DNA of 64,000 bases from Clostridia bacterium UC5.1-2E3 (GCA_001304875.1 BBZO01000004.1:62001-126000), one strand, 5' to 3'; shown: positions 27,820 through 38,310, counted from the stretch's first letter. The notes: generated from the letters alone by a model not told the origin. Made by a program: numbers and translations.

Positions 27820-28401
27820 TTATGGAACCTCCAGCGTAAACGCATACTCATAGCCAAAAGATTCATACATCTCAGCCTTCTCCAGATACTCCCCCTGCTG
27901 GGATGCGGATATAATAATATAGTGGGTCCCGGAGGAAAGAGAGTCACAGAGCCCGGGAAACACCTCGCCGATGTCCAGATTGTCCCATGTCAGATGAATC
28001 TCATCCTCCGGCTCGAACGTGTCACTGTAAACCGCGATCTCAAAGGGAGAGAGATCGGCGGGGATTTGAAGCGACAGGGGCGCGTCCAGGGTGAGGACGG
28101 GAAACTCGCCGGCGGTTTCCGGCAGGAGGTCTTCTAAAGGAACACAGTCGGCGTTTACAACGAGGCCGTCGGAGTCTTCAAGGTATTGTGCCCACAGGTA
28201 CCCCTCATACAATTCGGTCACCTCTGTCCCCTGGACGGCGGCGATGGGCTGGCGTGCAGAGCCGGACGTGTCCGCCGGGCCGGAATCCGGGGAAACCGCG
28301 CCTGAGAGAATGCGGCCGGCGGCATACGCCGCGCCGAGGACGAGAACCAGGGCCGGCAGGACGTCCCGGACAGGGAAATGCTTCGCTTTTTGCACGTGCA
28401 T
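27820..28401 (-). CDS. Single-pass membrane-anchored protein of unknown function
   Basis: A 193-residue protein with a short basic cytoplasmic end, one hydrophobic helix (VLPALVLVLGAAYAAGRIL), then a Ser/Ala-rich linker and an acidic beta-rich domain with TDFEPEDEIH-like and HYIIISASQQGEYLEKAEMY elements. It has no lipobox. The outer domain is presumably extracytoplasmic. No family recognised. It shares a transcript with the Sel1 protein; the pair may be a receptor and scaffold, which is only inference from context. Confidence 0.6.
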   Translation of the reverse strand: MHVQKAKHFPVRDVLPALVLVLGAAYAAGRILSGAVSPDSGPADTSGSARQPIAAVQGTEVTELYEGYLWAQYLEDSDGLVVNADCVPLEDLLPETAGEFPVLTLDAPLSLQIPADLSPFEIAVYSDTFEPEDEIHLTWDNLDIGEVFPGLCDSLSSGTHYIIISASQQGEYLEKAEMYESFGYEYAFTLEVP

Positions 28402-28478
28402 CAGCCTCCTTTCTTCCTATATAAAGGCCCGTCATTATCTCCATGTCAAAATTATAACATAAAAATTGCAAAAAGTGC

Positions 28479-28507
28479 TTGCAAATCAAAGAAAAATATG
28501 GTACGAT
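28479..28507 (+). promoter_or_regulatory. Promoter of the S10 ribosomal operon
   Basis: TTGCAA (28479-28484) and TACGAT (28502-28507) are separated by 17 bases, after an AT-rich stretch. The start of transcription would be near 28514, giving a leader of about 225 bases. Confidence 0.7.
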
Positions 28508-28513
28508 GTCAAA

Positions 28514-28738
28514 GCTGTGGCATGATAGCTGTGAAGCGTGAGGTTGCTGCCCGACACGAGGCAGGTTTTCCGTGGAGCGAATGTCAAGTTAGGAAACTGG
28601 CGACAAGTCACTGTACAATCTGAGATGTCAAGATGATGTTGAAAATGGTGTGGGGTCCACGAGGACACACACGGGAATGTGTACAGTCACCGCTTGTCGT
28701 ACTTCGATCATTAAGTGCGAAAAGGAGGCGACTTTTTT
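28514..28738 (+). promoter_or_regulatory. Leader of rpsJ mRNA
   Basis: About 225 untranslated bases precede rpsJ, an unusual length for a structural mRNA start. Candidate pairings include GAGGTTGC/GGCAGGTTTTCC-type segments around 28540-28580 and a GTGTGG...ACACAC hairpin near 28648-28672. Ribosomal operons often carry autoregulatory leaders (L4 in enterobacteria); whether this is one, or which protein binds, I cannot show. Confidence 0.45.
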
Positions 28739-29056
28739 ATGGCAAGTCAAGTAATGAGAATCACATTAAAAGCTTACGATCATCAGTTAGTTGATCAGTC
28801 TGCTGGGAAGATTATTGAGACTGTTAAGAAAACAGGTTCACAGGTGAGCGGTCCGGTGCCGTTACCCACCAAGAAAGAGGTTGTGACCATCTTAAGAGCA
28901 GTTCACAAGTACAAAGATTCCAGAGAGCAGTTCGAGCAGAGAACTCATAAGAGACTTATCGATATCGCAGCACCGAGCCAGAAGACGGTTGACGCATTAT
29001 CCAGACTGGAGATGCCGGCAGGTGTATACATCGATATCAAGATGAAGAACAAATAA
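28739..29056 (+). CDS. rpsJ: 30S ribosomal protein S10
   Basis: 105 residues, the head protein of the 30S subunit that also acts as NusE. Motifs: [29 protein letters not shown] and THKRLIDI. The ATG at 28739 follows AAAAGGAGG; an in-frame upstream ATG at 28715 overlaps the Shine-Dalgarno and is rejected. It is the first gene of the S10-spc-alpha superoperon. Confidence 0.98.
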   Translation: MASQVMRITLKAYDHQLVDQSAGKIIETVKKTGSQVSGPVPLPTKKEVVTILRAVHKYKDSREQFEQRTHKRLIDIAAPSQKTVDALSRLEMPAGVYIDIKMKNK

Positions 29057-29233
29057 GTTCTTCCAGATGATTTAGGTAATATCCTGAAGGGTTTAGATAT
29101 AGAAGCAACACTTTTTCCTCAAACGGAATCAACATCCTCCCGCGGAGGTCATAGTGTTCCACTTATACTGGACTGTTCTAGGATGAACGCAAAGCAAGCG
29201 TTCCGCTGTAGAAAAGAAACAGGAGGTAAAAAA

Positions 29234-29861
29234 ATGAAGAAAGCGATCTTAGCTACCAAAGTCGGAATGACTCAAATCTTCAACGAAGACGGAGTGTTAA
29301 CTCCCGTTACCGTTCTTTCCGCCGGCCCCTGCGTGGTTACACAGGTTAAGACAGTAGAGAACGACGCTACAAGGCCGTACAGGTTGGCTATGTTGACAAG
29401 AGAGAGAAGTTAGTCAGCAAGCCCGTCAAAGGACACTTTGACAAGGCTGGAGTTTCTTACAAGAGATTTGTGAGAGAGTTCAGATTCGAGAATGCTGAGG
29501 AGTATTCCGTTAAAGACGAGATTAAAGCAGACATCTTCGCCGCTGGCGACAAGATCGATGCGACCGCTATTTCCAAAGGTAAAGGTTTCCAGGGTGCTAT
29601 TAAGAGACACGGACAGTCCAGAGGACCGATGCTCATGGTTCCAAGTTCCATCGCCACGCAGGTTCCAACGGTTCCGCAACCACTCCGGGCAGAGTGTTCA
29701 AGGGCAAGAAGATGCCGGGCCAGATGGGCAACAAGCGCATCACCATTCAGAACCTTGAGATCGTCAGAGTAGACGCCGAGAACAATCTGATTCTGGTTAA
29801 GGGCGCTGTACCGGGACCGAAGAAGTGCTTAGTAACATTGAAAGAAACAGTAAAAGCGTAA
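29234..29861 (+). CDS. rplC: 50S ribosomal protein L3
   Basis: The restored protein is 209 residues. It starts [20 protein letters not shown] and has [14 protein letters not shown] and [18 protein letters not shown]. Two G are missing, both from GGC: near 29364 ([14 protein letters not shown]) and near 29626 ([14 protein letters not shown]). The gene is essential, so these breaks point to sequence error. AGGAGG precedes the ATG. The 177 bases between rpsJ and rplC hold a short hairpin (CCTCCCGCGGAGG) and are longer than typical within this operon. Confidence 0.96.
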
Positions 29862-29890
29862 TGCTTTTATAGGAAAGGAGGAATACACAG

Positions 29891-30511
29891 ATGGCAAACG
29901 TATCTGTTTACAATATGGAAGGTAATGAAGTTGGAACGTTAGAGCTGAACGATGCTGTATTCGGTGTAGAGGTAAACGAGCACCTGGTACACATGGCAGT
30001 TGTAGCCCAGCTTGCAAATAAGCGTCAGGGAACACAGAAAGCGAAGACCCGCTCTGAGGTTTCCGGCGGCGGTAAGAAGCCGTGGAGACAGAAAGGAACC
30101 GGACATGCCAGACAGGGTTCAACCAGAGCTCCCCAGTGGACCGGCGGCGGCGTTGTTTTCGCTCCGACTCCCAGAGACTACACGATCCGCTTAAACAAGA
30201 AAGAGAAGAGAGCTGCGTTAAAGTCCGCTCTCACAAGCAGAGTAAACGAGAACAAGTTCATCGTAGTTGACGAGCTTGCATTCGATGAGATCAAGACCAA
30301 GAAGTTCCAGACCGTTATGAACAACTTAAAGGTTCAGAAGGCCCTGGTGGTTCTCGGCGAGAACAGCGAGAATGTGGTTCTCTCCGCAAGAAACATCCCG
30401 ACCGTAAAGACCGCGGCTGTGAACACCATCAACGTTTACGATATTCTTAAGTACAACACCGTAGTGGCTACCAAGGCCGCTGTCGCTTCTATCGAGGAGG
30501 TGTATGCATAA
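29891..30511 (+). CDS. rplD: 50S ribosomal protein L4
   Basis: 206 residues. [13 protein letters not shown], the tunnel-loop signature [15 protein letters not shown] and [19 protein letters not shown] identify it. In some bacteria L4 represses the S10 operon through its leader. GGAAAGGAGG precedes the ATG, and the stop overlaps the rplW start by one base. Confidence 0.98.
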   Translation: MANVSVYNMEGNEVGTLELNDAVFGVEVNEHLVHMAVVAQLANKRQGTQKAKTRSEVSGGGKKPWRQKGTGHARQGSTRAPQWTGGGVVFAPTPRDYTIRLNKKEKRAALKSALTSRVNENKFIVVDELAFDEIKTKKFQTVMNNLKVQKALVVLGENSENVVLSARNIPTVKTAAVNTINVYDILKYNTVVATKAAVASIEEVYA

Positions 30512-30810
30512 TGGCAAACATTCAGTACTACGACGTGATCCAGAAACCGGTTATCACCGAGAAGAGCATGAACGCGATGGGCGATAAGAAGTACACCTTC
30601 TTCGTTCATACCGAGGCCAACAAGACCATGATCAAAGAGGCTGTTGAGAAGATGTTCCCGGGCACCAAGGTTGCCAGCGTGAACACCATGAACTTAGACG
30701 GCAAGAAGAAGAGAAGAGGAATGACCTTCGGCAGAACTGCCAAGACCAAAAAGGCGATTGTGCAGCTGACTGCAGACAGCAAGGACATCGAGATCTTCCA
30801 GGGCCTGTAA
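30511..30810 (+). CDS. rplW: 50S ribosomal protein L23
   Basis: 99 residues; [16 protein letters not shown] and [18 protein letters not shown] are typical. L23 lies at the exit tunnel and docks trigger factor and SRP. The gap to rplB contains a small hairpin whose loop holds AGGA (AACGCC AGGA GGCGTT, ~30864-30879), just upstream of the real AAAGGAG of rplB. Confidence 0.98.
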   Translation: MANIQYYDVIQKPVITEKSMNAMGDKKYTFFVHTEANKTMIKEAVEKMFPGTKVASVNTMNLDGKKKRRGMTFGRTAKTKKAIVQLTADSKDIEIFQGL

Positions 30811-30892
30811 TAGACCCCAGCTAAGCGGCGAATAAAATTATGTCGCGATATTATTTTAGAGAAACGCCAGGAGGCGTTGAAAGGAGAACAAC

Positions 30893-31736
30893 ATGGGAAT
30901 CAAGACATATAACCCATATACACCTTCCAGAAGGCATATGACCGGTTCTGATTTCGCGGAGATCACCAAGACCACTCCGGAGAAATCCTTAGTTACTTCC
31001 TTAAAGAAGAACGCCGGACGTAACAACCAGGGTAAGATCACTGTGAGACACCGCGGAGGCGGCTCCAGAAGAAAATACAGAATTATCGACTTCAAGAGAA
31101 ACAAAAAGGATGGTATCCCGGCAACCGTTATCGGTATCGAGTACGATCCGAACAGAACCGCTAACATCGCTTTAATCTGCTACGCAGACGGCGAGAAGGC
31201 ATATATCCTGGCTCCGGCCGGCTTAACCGACGGCATGGTAGTCATGAGCGGCGAGAACGCAGAGGCCAAGATCGGCAACTGCTTACCGCTTGCAAACATC
31301 CCGGTTGGTGCTCAGATCCACAACATCGAGCTTCATCCCGGAAAGGGCGGCCAGCTGGTTCGTTCCGCTGGCAACGCTGCACAGTTAATGGCAAAGAGGC
31401 AAGTACGCAACCTTACGTCTCCCCTCCGGCGAAATGAGAATGGTGCCGATCGTATGCCGCGCAACCATCGGCGTTGTGGGCAACGGAGAGCACTCCCTTA
31501 TCAACATCGGTAAAGCTGGTAGAAAGCGCCACATGGGCATCAGACCTACCGTACGCGGTTCCGTTATGAACCCGAACGACCATCCGCACGGTGGTGGTGA
31601 AGGTAAGACTGGAATCGGCCGTCCGGGTCCGTCCACTCCGTGGGGCAAGCCGGCACTGGGTCTTAAGACCAGAAAGAAACACAAACAGTCTAACAAGTTA
31701 ATCGTAAGAAGACGCGATGGCAAGACCATTAAGTAA
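30893..31736 (+). CDS. rplB: 50S ribosomal protein L2
   Basis: The restored protein is 281 residues. Signatures: [40 protein letters not shown], and the peptidyl-transferase-centre region [19 protein letters not shown]. Two G are missing within nine bases near 31396-31399, where [18 protein letters not shown] should read through. As L2 is essential and single copy, the break is an error. AAAGGAG precedes the ATG. Confidence 0.97.
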
Positions 31737-31759
31737 GTAGTTGATAAGGAGGTAAATCA

Positions 31760-32038
31760 ATGGCTCGTTCACTTAAAAAAGGACCATTTGCAGATGCGCA
31801 TTTACTGAAAAAAGTTGATGCTATGAACGAGGCTGGACAGAAGCAGGTTATCAAGACCTGGTCCCGCCGCTCCACCATTTTCCCGCAGATGGTTGGACAT
31901 ACAATCGCTGTGCATGATGGTAGAAAGCACGTTCCGGTATATGTAACCGAGGATATGGTTGGACATAAGCTGGGAGAGTTCGTAGCTACCAGAACTTACA
32001 AAGGACATGGAAAAGACGAGAAGAAGTCCCGTCGATAA
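31760..32038 (+). CDS. rpsS: 30S ribosomal protein S19
   Basis: 92 residues; [40 protein letters not shown] and [16 protein letters not shown]. It contacts the head of the 30S near tRNA. AAGGAGG precedes the ATG. Confidence 0.98.
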   Translation: MARSLKKGPFADAHLLKKVDAMNEAGQKQVIKTWSRRSTIFPQMVGHTIAVHDGRKHVPVYVTEDMVGHKLGEFVATRTYKGHGKDEKKSRR

Positions 32039-32046
32039 GCGATAGA

Positions 32047-32096
32047 AGCGCCACCCTTCGGGGTGCGCGCGATGCCCGCTTTATGCGGGCCATAAG
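32047..32096 (+). promoter_or_regulatory. Two hairpins between rpsS and rplV
   Basis: A stable UUCG-type hairpin (GCGCCACCC TTCG GGGTGCGC) is followed at once by GCCCGC TTTAT GCGGGC. No T-run follows, so they are not terminators; they may pace processing or translation in the operon. Confidence 0.55.
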
Positions 32097-32116
32097 TTGA
32101 AAGGAGGTTTCACCCA

Positions 32117-32503
32117 ATGGCTAAAGGACATAGATCCCAAATCAAGAGAGAGAGAAACGCGAAGAACGACACAAGACCGTCCGCTAAGTTATCCTACGCG
32201 AGAGTGTCCGTTCAGAAGGCGTGCTTCGTATTAGATGCCATCAGAGGCAAAGATGTGCAGACTGCACTCGGTATTGTGACCTACAATCCCAGATATGCTT
32301 CTACTTTAATAGAGAAATTATTAAAATCAGCGATCGCAAACGCTGAGAACAACAACAACATGAACGTCGAGAACCTGTACGTAGAGGAGTGCTACGCAAA
32401 CAAGGGACCGACAATGAAGAGAGTTAAACCGAGAGCACAGGGCCGCGCTTACAGAATCGAGAAGAGAATGAGCCACATCACCATCGTGCTTAATGAGAGA
32501 TAA
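32117..32503 (+). CDS. rplV: 50S ribosomal protein L22
   Basis: 128 residues; [21 protein letters not shown], the loop region [23 protein letters not shown], and [21 protein letters not shown], the tunnel-lining hairpin. AAAGGAGG precedes the ATG. Confidence 0.98.
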   Translation: MAKGHRSQIKRERNAKNDTRPSAKLSYARVSVQKACFVLDAIRGKDVQTALGIVTYNPRYASTLIEKLLKSAIANAENNNNMNVENLYVEECYANKGPTMKRVKPRAQGRAYRIEKRMSHITIVLNER

Positions 32504-32514
32504 GGAGGCAAATA

Positions 32515-33171
32515 ATGGGACAGAAAGTTAATCCACACGGCTTAAGAGTCGGCGTTATCAAGGGCTGGGATTCCAAATGGTACGCTGAAGCCGATTTCGC
32601 AGACTGCCTGATCGAAGATCACGAGATCAGAACATTCCTTAAAAAGAGATTATACAGCGCCGGTGTTTCCAAGATCGAGATCGAGAGAGCATCCGACAGA
32701 GTAAAGGTTATCATCTACACTGCTAAGCCGGGCGTCGTTATCGGTAAGGGCGGTGCTGAGATCGAGAAGTTAAAAGCTGAGGTTCAGAAATTAACTGACA
32801 AGAAATTATTTGTTGATATCAAAGAGGTAAAGAGACCGGACAGAGACGCTCAGCTGGTTGCAGAGAACATCGCACAGCAGCTTGAGAACCGTGTGTCCTT
32901 CAGACGTGCCATGAAGTCCGCGATGGGCAGAACCATGAAGGCAGGCGCTAAGGGAATCAAGGCCGCAGTTGCAGGACGTCTTGGCGGTGCAGATATTGCC
33001 CGTACCGAGTTCTACAGCGAGGGTACCATCCCGTTACAGACACTTAGAGCAGATATTGACTATGGCTTCGCAGAGGCAGATACCACCTACGGCAAATTAG
33101 GCGTTAAGGTGTGGATCTACAAAGGCGAGGTACTTCCGACGAAAGCAAACAAGGAAGGGAGCGATAAATAA
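32515..33171 (+). CDS. rpsC: 30S ribosomal protein S3
   Basis: 218 residues; [24 protein letters not shown]-domain loop [13 protein letters not shown] and [21 protein letters not shown]. It forms part of the mRNA entry channel. The stop overlaps the rplP start by one base. Confidence 0.98.
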   Translation: MGQKVNPHGLRVGVIKGWDSKWYAEADFADCLIEDHEIRTFLKKRLYSAGVSKIEIERASDRVKVIIYTAKPGVVIGKGGAEIEKLKAEVQKLTDKKLFVDIKEVKRPDRDAQLVAENIAQQLENRVSFRRAMKSAMGRTMKAGAKGIKAAVAGRLGGADIARTEFYSEGTIPLQTLRADIDYGFAEADTTYGKLGVKVWIYKGEVLPTKANKEGSDK

Positions 33172-33608
33172 TGTTAATGCCCAAGAGAGTGAAACGCCGC
33201 AAACAGTTCCGTGGTACCATGACCGGTAAGGCGTTAAGAGGAAATAAAATCTCCTACGGTGAGTATGGATTAGTCGCTACAGAGCCGTGCTGGATCAAGT
33301 CCAACCAGATTGAGGCGGCCCGTGTTGCCATGACCCGTTATATCAAGCGTGGCGGTAAAGTATGGATCAAGATTTTCCCGGATAAGCCGGTTACTGCAAA
33401 GCCCGCTGAGACCCGTATGGGTTCCGGTAAAGGTGCTCTTGAGTACTGGGTAGCAGTTGTAAAGCCTGGTCGCGTGATGTTCGAGATCGCAGGCGTACCG
33501 GAGGAGACGGCCAGAGAAGCATTACGTCTTGCAATGCACAAACTGCCCTGCAAGTGCAAAATTGCTTCTAAAGCAGATTTAGAAGGCGGTGATAACAGTG
33601 AAAATTAA
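33171..33608 (+). CDS. rplP: 50S ribosomal protein L16
   Basis: 145 residues; [34 protein letters not shown] and [14 protein letters not shown]. The start at MLMP aligns with MLLPKR in relatives. The C-terminus is extended by a few residues over the rpmC start. Confidence 0.98.
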   Translation: MLMPKRVKRRKQFRGTMTGKALRGNKISYGEYGLVATEPCWIKSNQIEAARVAMTRYIKRGGKVWIKIFPDKPVTAKPAETRMGSGKGALEYWVAVVKPGRVMFEIAGVPEETAREALRLAMHKLPCKCKIASKADLEGGDNSEN

Positions 33609-33798
33609 TAAGTATGTAGAGAGTTTAAAGGCAAAATCTGTTGCAGAGTTAAACGAAGAATTAGTAGCTGCTAAGAAGGAGCTTTTCAATCTGAGATTTC
33701 AGAATGCAACCAACCAGTTAGATAACACCAGCAGAATCAAAGAGGTTCGCAAGAACATCGCTCGTATTCAGACTGTTATCACAGAGATGTCTAAATAG
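33598..33798 (+). CDS. rpmC: 50S ribosomal protein L29
   Basis: 66 residues; [21 protein letters not shown], then [21 protein letters not shown]. The GTG at 33598 is chosen because AGGCGG sits upstream within rplP; an earlier GTG at 33589 is in frame. It overlaps the L16 stop by 11 bases. Confidence 0.95.
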   Translation: MKINKYVESLKAKSVAELNEELVAAKKELFNLRFQNATNQLDNTSRIKEVRKNIARIQTVITEMSK

Positions 33799-33825
33799 GC
33801 CTAAAGCGAAAGGAGATCAACCATC

Positions 33826-34080
33826 GTGGAAAGAAATTTAAGAAAGACACGTACTGGTAAAGTCGTAAGCGATAAGATGGATAAGACCATCGTAGTTGCC
33901 ATCGAAGACCACGTAAAACATCCTTTATACGGCAAGATCGTAAAAAGAACTTATAAATTAAAAGCTCATGACGAGGAAAATCAGTGCGGTATCGGCGATA
34001 CTGTAAAAGTTATGGAGACAAGACCGTTATCCAAGGATAAGAGATGGAGACTTGTCGAGATCATCGAGAAGGCAAGATAA
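33826..34080 (+). CDS. rpsQ: 30S ribosomal protein S17
   Basis: 84 residues starting at GTG ([20 protein letters not shown]), with [21 protein letters not shown] and [28 protein letters not shown] precedes the start. Confidence 0.98.
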   Translation: MERNLRKTRTGKVVSDKMDKTIVVAIEDHVKHPLYGKIVKRTYKLKAHDEENQCGIGDTVKVMETRPLSKDKRWRLVEIIEKAR

Positions 34081-34098
34081 CAGAAAGGAGTATCAGTC

Positions 34099-34467
34099 AT
34101 GATTCAGCAGGAGACCAGATTAAAGGTTGCCGATAATACTGGTGCTAAAGAGTTACTTTGCATCCGTGTTATGGGTGGATCCACCAGAAGATATGCTAAC
34201 ATTGGCGATATCATCGTCGCTTCCGTCAAAGATGCAACACCAGGCGGTGTTGTAAAGAAGGGCGATGTTGTTAAGGCCGTTGTGGTACGCTCCGTAAAGG
34301 GCACACGCCGCGCGAACGGTTCTTACATCAAGTTCGACGAGAACGCAGCAGTAATTATCAAAGACGACAAGACCCCGAGAGGAACCCGTATCTTTGGACC
34401 CGTTGCCAGAGAGCTCAGAGAGAAACAGTTTATGAAGATCGTTTCCTTAGCTCCGGAAGTATTATAG
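34099..34467 (+). CDS. rplN: 50S ribosomal protein L14
   Basis: 122 residues; [42 protein letters not shown] and [20 protein letters not shown]14 bridges the subunits. AAAGGAG precedes the ATG. Confidence 0.98.
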   Translation: MIQQETRLKVADNTGAKELLCIRVMGGSTRRYANIGDIIVASVKDATPGGVVKKGDVVKAVVVRSVKGTRRANGSYIKFDENAAVIIKDDKTPRGTRIFGPVARELREKQFMKIVSLAPEVL

Positions 34468-34480
34468 GGAGGTACAGACT

Positions 34481-34786
34481 GTGCAGAAAATTAAGAAGGG
34501 TGACCTTGTAAAAGTGATCACCGGTAAGGATAAAGACAAGAGCGGCAAGGTTATCGCCGTGAACACCAAGAACAGCACCGTATTAGTTGAGGGCTGCAAC
34601 ATGATCACGAAGCACACAAAGCCCAGCGCAGCGAACCAGGCAGGCGGCATCATCCATCAGGAGGGCCCGATCCACGTTTCCAACGTAATGCTCATGGTAG
34701 ACGGCAAAGCAACCCGCGTTGGCTTTGAGGTGAAGGACGGCAAGAAGGTCCGCGTTGCCAAGGCAACCGGCAAGGTGATCGACTAA
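34481..34786 (+). CDS. rplX: 50S ribosomal protein L24
   Basis: 101 residues from [23 protein letters not shown] (KOW) and [14 protein letters not shown]24 starts assembly of the large subunit. GGGAGG precedes the start. Confidence 0.98.
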   Translation: MQKIKKGDLVKVITGKDKDKSGKVIAVNTKNSTVLVEGCNMITKHTKPSAANQAGGIIHQEGPIHVSNVMLMVDGKATRVGFEVKDGKKVRVAKATGKVID

Positions 34787-34809
34787 TATAGGAGAGGAGG
34801 AACAGAGAG

Positions 34810-35349
34810 TTGGCTAGATTAAAAGAACAATATCAAAATGAGATCGTAGACGCTATGATCAAAAAATTCGGATATAAGAACGTCATGGAAGTGCCGAAGC
34901 TTGATAAGATCGTTATCAACATGGGCGTGGGCGAGGCGAAAGACAACGCGAAGGTTTTGGACTCTGCTGTAAGAGACTTAGAGATCATTTCCGGACAGAA
35001 GGCAGTTCTCACGAAGGCTAAGAAGTCCGTTGCAAACTTTAAGATCAGAGAGGGTATGGCCATCGGCTGCAAGGTTACCCTGCGCGGCGAGAAGATGTAC
35101 GAGTTCGCTGATCGTCTGATCAACCTGGCATTACCCCGTGTACGTGACTTCAGAGGTGTTAACCCTAACGCATTTGACGGCAGAGGAAACTACGCGCTCG
35201 GCATCAAAGAGCAGCTGATTTTCCCTGAGATTGAGTACGATAAAGTTGACAAGGTAAGAGGTATGGACGTAATTTTCGTTACCACCGCCAAGACCGACGA
35301 AGAAGCCCGTGAACTTTTGACATTATTCAACATGCCATTTCAGAAATAG
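34810..35349 (+). CDS. rplE: 50S ribosomal protein L5
   Basis: 179 residues starting at TTG ([16 protein letters not shown]), with [39 protein letters not shown] and [17 protein letters not shown]. It binds 5S rRNA. GAGGAGG precedes the TTG. Confidence 0.98.
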   Translation: MARLKEQYQNEIVDAMIKKFGYKNVMEVPKLDKIVINMGVGEAKDNAKVLDSAVRDLEIISGQKAVLTKAKKSVANFKIREGMAIGCKVTLRGEKMYEFADRLINLALPRVRDFRGVNPNAFDGRGNYALGIKEQLIFPEIEYDKVDKVRGMDVIFVTTAKTDEEARELLTLFNMPFQK

Positions 35350-35365
35350 TTAGGAGGATTAATCC

Positions 35366-35550
35366 ATGGCTAAGACTTCAATGAAGATCAAACAGCAGCG
35401 TCCCGCGAAGTTCTCCACCAGAGAGTACAACCGCTGCAGAATTTGTGGTCGTCCACATGCATATTTAAGAAAATATGGCATCTGCCGTATCTGCTTCCGC
35501 GAGCTGGCCTACAAGGGCGAGATCCCGGGCGTAAGAAGGCAAGCTGGTAG
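35366..35550 (+). CDS. rpsN: 30S ribosomal protein S14, zinc-binding type (type Z)
   Basis: The restored protein is 61 residues. The zinc ribbon CRICGRPH ... CRICFREL marks the C+ type used when zinc is available. One A is missing near 35533, where RKASW and a TAG stop at 35548-35550 are expected; without it the frame runs on a few codons. It is 16 bases after rplE, with AGGAGG. Confidence 0.96.
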
Positions 35551-35721
35551 GCATTGAACACTTAGCGAGGTCTTTTCGAGCTTAGTGTGAAAGCCGTTCA
35601 CGAACCTTAACGAAGTCGAGCCGAAGGCGAAAACTGAGTTTAGTTGAGTGAACATACCTGTGCAGCGCAGCAATGCGAACCACAGCGAGAAACCAACATT
35701 CCAGTAAGGAGGAAAACAAAC
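35551..35721 (+). other. Unusually long, structured spacer between rpsN and rpsH
   Basis: 171 bases without gene in an operon where most gaps are under 40. It holds imperfect inverted repeats (CACTTAGCGAG against CGAGCTTAGTG; GAGCCGAAGGCG) and ends in AGTAAGGAGG. No known motif is recognised. In E. coli, S8 regulates the spc operon near the L5/S8 region, so a binding site is possible. Confidence 0.45.
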
Positions 35722-36122
35722 ATGACAATGAGCGATCCGATCGCAGATATGCTTACAAGAATCCGTAATGCAAATACTGCTAAACATGATACAGTAGATG
35801 TACCCGCTTCCAAGATGAAATTAGCTATCGCTGACATCCTTGTCAGAGAGGGCTACATCAAGAAGTACGACATCGTTGAGGATGGCGGTTTCCAGACCAT
35901 CCGCATCGAGCTTAAGTACGGAAAAGACAAAAACGAGAAGATCATTCCGGAATCAAGAGAATCTCCAAGCCGGGTCTGCGCGTATACGCAAACAAGGAAG
36001 ATATGCCGAGAGTATTCGGCGGCTTAGGAGTAGCTATCGTTTCCACCAACCAGGGCGTGATCACCGACAAAGAGGCACGCAGACTGGGCGTAGGCGGCGA
36101 AGTATTAGCTTTTGTTTGGTAA
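35722..36122 (+). CDS. rpsH: 30S ribosomal protein S8
   Basis: The restored protein is 133 residues; [42 protein letters not shown] and [21 protein letters not shown]. One T is missing from TTT near 35953 ([17 protein letters not shown]), which breaks the frame. S8 is a primary 16S-binding protein and can repress the spc operon. Confidence 0.96.
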
Positions 36123-36190
36123 TAAATAGAGACTACTGAAAACAGAAAAGCCGCACAGTGCTTTTCCGAAAATTTAAGGAGGTAAACGGC

Positions 36191-36733
36191 ATGTCACGTA
36201 TTGGAAGAATGCCAATCGCGATCCCGGCAGGCGTAACTGTTACGATCGCAGAGAATAATAAAGTGACTGTAAAAGGTCCGAAGGGTACTCTTGAGAGAGA
36301 GCTTCCCGTTGAGATGGCTATTAAGGAAGAGGATGGCCACATCATCGTAACAAGACCGAACGACTTAAAGAAGATGAAATCTTTACACGGTCTTACAAGA
36401 ACCTTGATCAACAACATGATCGTTGGCGTAACCAATGGCTACGAGAAAGTTCTCGAGGTAAACGGTGTAGGTTACAGAGCACAGAAACAGGGTAAGAAAT
36501 TAATCCTTTCCTTAGGTTACTCCCATCCGGTTGAGATGGAGGATCCGGAAGGTTTAGAGTCTGTTCTGGACGGACAGAATAAAATCACTGTTAAAGGTAT
36601 CGACAAAGAAAAAGTTGGCCAGTACGCCGCTGAAATCAGAGACAAGAGAAGACCTGAGCCGTACAAGGGCAAAGGTATTAAATATGCTGATGAAGTGATC
36701 AGACGTAAAGTTGGTAAGACTGGTAAGAAATAA
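36191..36733 (+). CDS. rplF: 50S ribosomal protein L6
   Basis: 180 residues; [41 protein letters not shown] and [20 protein letters not shown]. The ATG at 36191 has TAAGGAGG upstream; an ATG eleven codons earlier is rejected. Confidence 0.98.
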   Translation: MSRIGRMPIAIPAGVTVTIAENNKVTVKGPKGTLERELPVEMAIKEEDGHIIVTRPNDLKKMKSLHGLTRTLINNMIVGVTNGYEKVLEVNGVGYRAQKQGKKLILSLGYSHPVEMEDPEGLESVLDGQNKITVKGIDKEKVGQYAAEIRDKRRPEPYKGKGIKYADEVIRRKVGKTGKK

Positions 36734-36750
36734 TTAAGGAGTGTGTAAAG

Positions 36751-37119
36751 ATGGTTAGCAAACAGTCAAGAAGCGAAGTTCGCGTTAAGAAACACGCAAG
36801 ATTACGCAACCGGTTTGCAGGCACAGCCGAGAGACCGCGTTTAGCCGTGTTCAGAAGTAATAATCATATGTATGCTCAGATTATTGACGATACAGTTGGC
36901 AATACTTTAGTAGCAGCTTCAACAGCAGAGAAAGAGGCGAAGGCAGAGCTTGAGAAGACGAACAACGTTGATGCTGCGGCATACGTTGGAACTCTGATCG
37001 CCAAGAGAGCTCTGGAGAAGGGTATTACCACTGTTGTTTTCGATAGAGGCGGATTCATATATCAGGGTAAGATTCAGGCATTAGCAGATGCAGCTAGAGA
37101 AGCTGGTCTGGAATTCTAG
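36751..37119 (+). CDS. rplR: 50S ribosomal protein L18
   Basis: 122 residues; [37 protein letters not shown] and [21 protein letters not shown]. It carries 5S rRNA with L5. Confidence 0.98.
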   Translation: MVSKQSRSEVRVKKHARLRNRFAGTAERPRLAVFRSNNHMYAQIIDDTVGNTLVAASTAEKEAKAELEKTNNVDAAAYVGTLIAKRALEKGITTVVFDRGGFIYQGKIQALADAAREAGLEF

Positions 37120-37138
37120 TAGGAGGGAGAACATACAC

Positions 37139-37648
37139 ATGAAACGTACAATCATTGATGCCAGCCAGTTTGAGTTAGAAGACAAGGTAGTGGCAATCAA
37201 ACGTGTATCCAAGACTGTTAAGGGCGGTCGCAACATGAGATTTTCCGCTCTGGTAGTCGTTGGCGACAAGAATGGTCATGTAGGTGCAGGTATGGGCAAA
37301 GCCGCTGAGGTTCCGGAAGCTATCCGCAAGGGCAAGGAAGCTGCTGCTAAAAACCTGATTGCCATTCCGATGGACGAGAATCAGAGCATCCCGCACGATT
37401 TCCTCGGCAAGTTCGGAAGCGCGACCGTATTATTAAAGAAGGCTCCCGAAGGTACCGGTATCATCGCCGGCGGTCCGGCACGTGCCGTACTGGAGCTGGC
37501 AGGCGTAAAGAACGTCCGTACCAAATCCTTAGGCTCCAACAACAAGACCAACGTAGTTTTAGCTACTCTGGAAGGTCTTACACAGCTTAAGACTCCGGAA
37601 GAGGTTGCCAAGCTTCGCGGCAAGACCGTTGAAGAGATCTTAGGCTAA
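37139..37648 (+). CDS. rpsE: 30S ribosomal protein S5
   Basis: 169 residues; [42 protein letters not shown] and [17 protein letters not shown]. It lines the mRNA entry site. The ATG at 37139 with GGAGGG upstream is used; an in-frame ATG inside rplR is rejected. Confidence 0.98.
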   Translation: MKRTIIDASQFELEDKVVAIKRVSKTVKGGRNMRFSALVVVGDKNGHVGAGMGKAAEVPEAIRKGKEAAAKNLIAIPMDENQSIPHDFLGKFGSATVLLKKAPEGTGIIAGGPARAVLELAGVKNVRTKSLGSNNKTNVVLATLEGLTQLKTPEEVAKLRGKTVEEILG

Positions 37649-37662
37649 GGAGGATATTGAAG

Positions 37663-37845
37663 ATGGCAGAGAAATTAAGAATAACATTAGTAAAATCCCC
37701 GATCGGTGCAATTCCGAAGCAGAGAAAGACCGTTGAGGCCCTTGGCTTAAAGAAGCTCAACAAGACGGTCGAGATGCCCGACAACGATGCTGTAAGAGGC
37801 ATGATCTGGCATGTAAAACATTTAGTAAAAGTAGAAGAAATCTAA
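37663..37845 (+). CDS. rpmD: 50S ribosomal protein L30
   Basis: 60 residues; [21 protein letters not shown] and [15 protein letters not shown]. The ATG at 37663 follows AAGGAGG; a TTG two codons upstream is possible but less likely. Confidence 0.97.
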   Translation: MAEKLRITLVKSPIGAIPKQRKTVEALGLKKLNKTVEMPDNDAVRGMIWHVKHLVKVEEI

Positions 37846-37868
37846 TCATTCAGTAAGGAGGTGCACTC

Positions 37869-38309
37869 ATGGATTTATCTAATTTAAGACCTGCTGAAGG
37901 TTCTAAACACAGCGATAATTTCAGACGGGGCCGCGGACATGCGTCCGGAAACGGTAAGACTGCCGGCAAGGGACATAAGGGTCAGAAGGCCCGTTCCGGA
38001 GCGACCAGACCGGGATTTGAGGGCGGTCAGATGCCTTTATACAGACGTATCCCGAAAAGAGGCTTTACCAACAGAAATTCCAAGACAATCGTTGGAATTA
38101 ACGTGAGCGCGTTAGAGAGATTTGAGAACGACACGGTTGTAACCGTTGAGACCTTAATGGAGGCCGGTATCGTTAAGAATCCTCAGGACGGAGTTAAGAT
38201 CCTTGGAAACGGAGAATTAACCAAGAAGCTCACAGTAAAAGTGGATGCTTACAGCGAGGGAGCAAAAGCTAAGATTGAGGCTTTAGGCGGAACCTGCGAG
38301 GTGATCTAA
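37869..38309 (+). CDS. rplO: 50S ribosomal protein L15
   Basis: 146 residues; [21 protein letters not shown], the glycine/arginine-rich [20 protein letters not shown] and [12 protein letters not shown]. It precedes secY by one base. Confidence 0.98.
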   Translation: MDLSNLRPAEGSKHSDNFRRGRGHASGNGKTAGKGHKGQKARSGATRPGFEGGQMPLYRRIPKRGFTNRNSKTIVGINVSALERFENDTVVTVETLMEAGIVKNPQDGVKILGNGELTKKLTVKVDAYSEGAKAKIEALGGTCEVI

Positions 38310-38310
38310 T

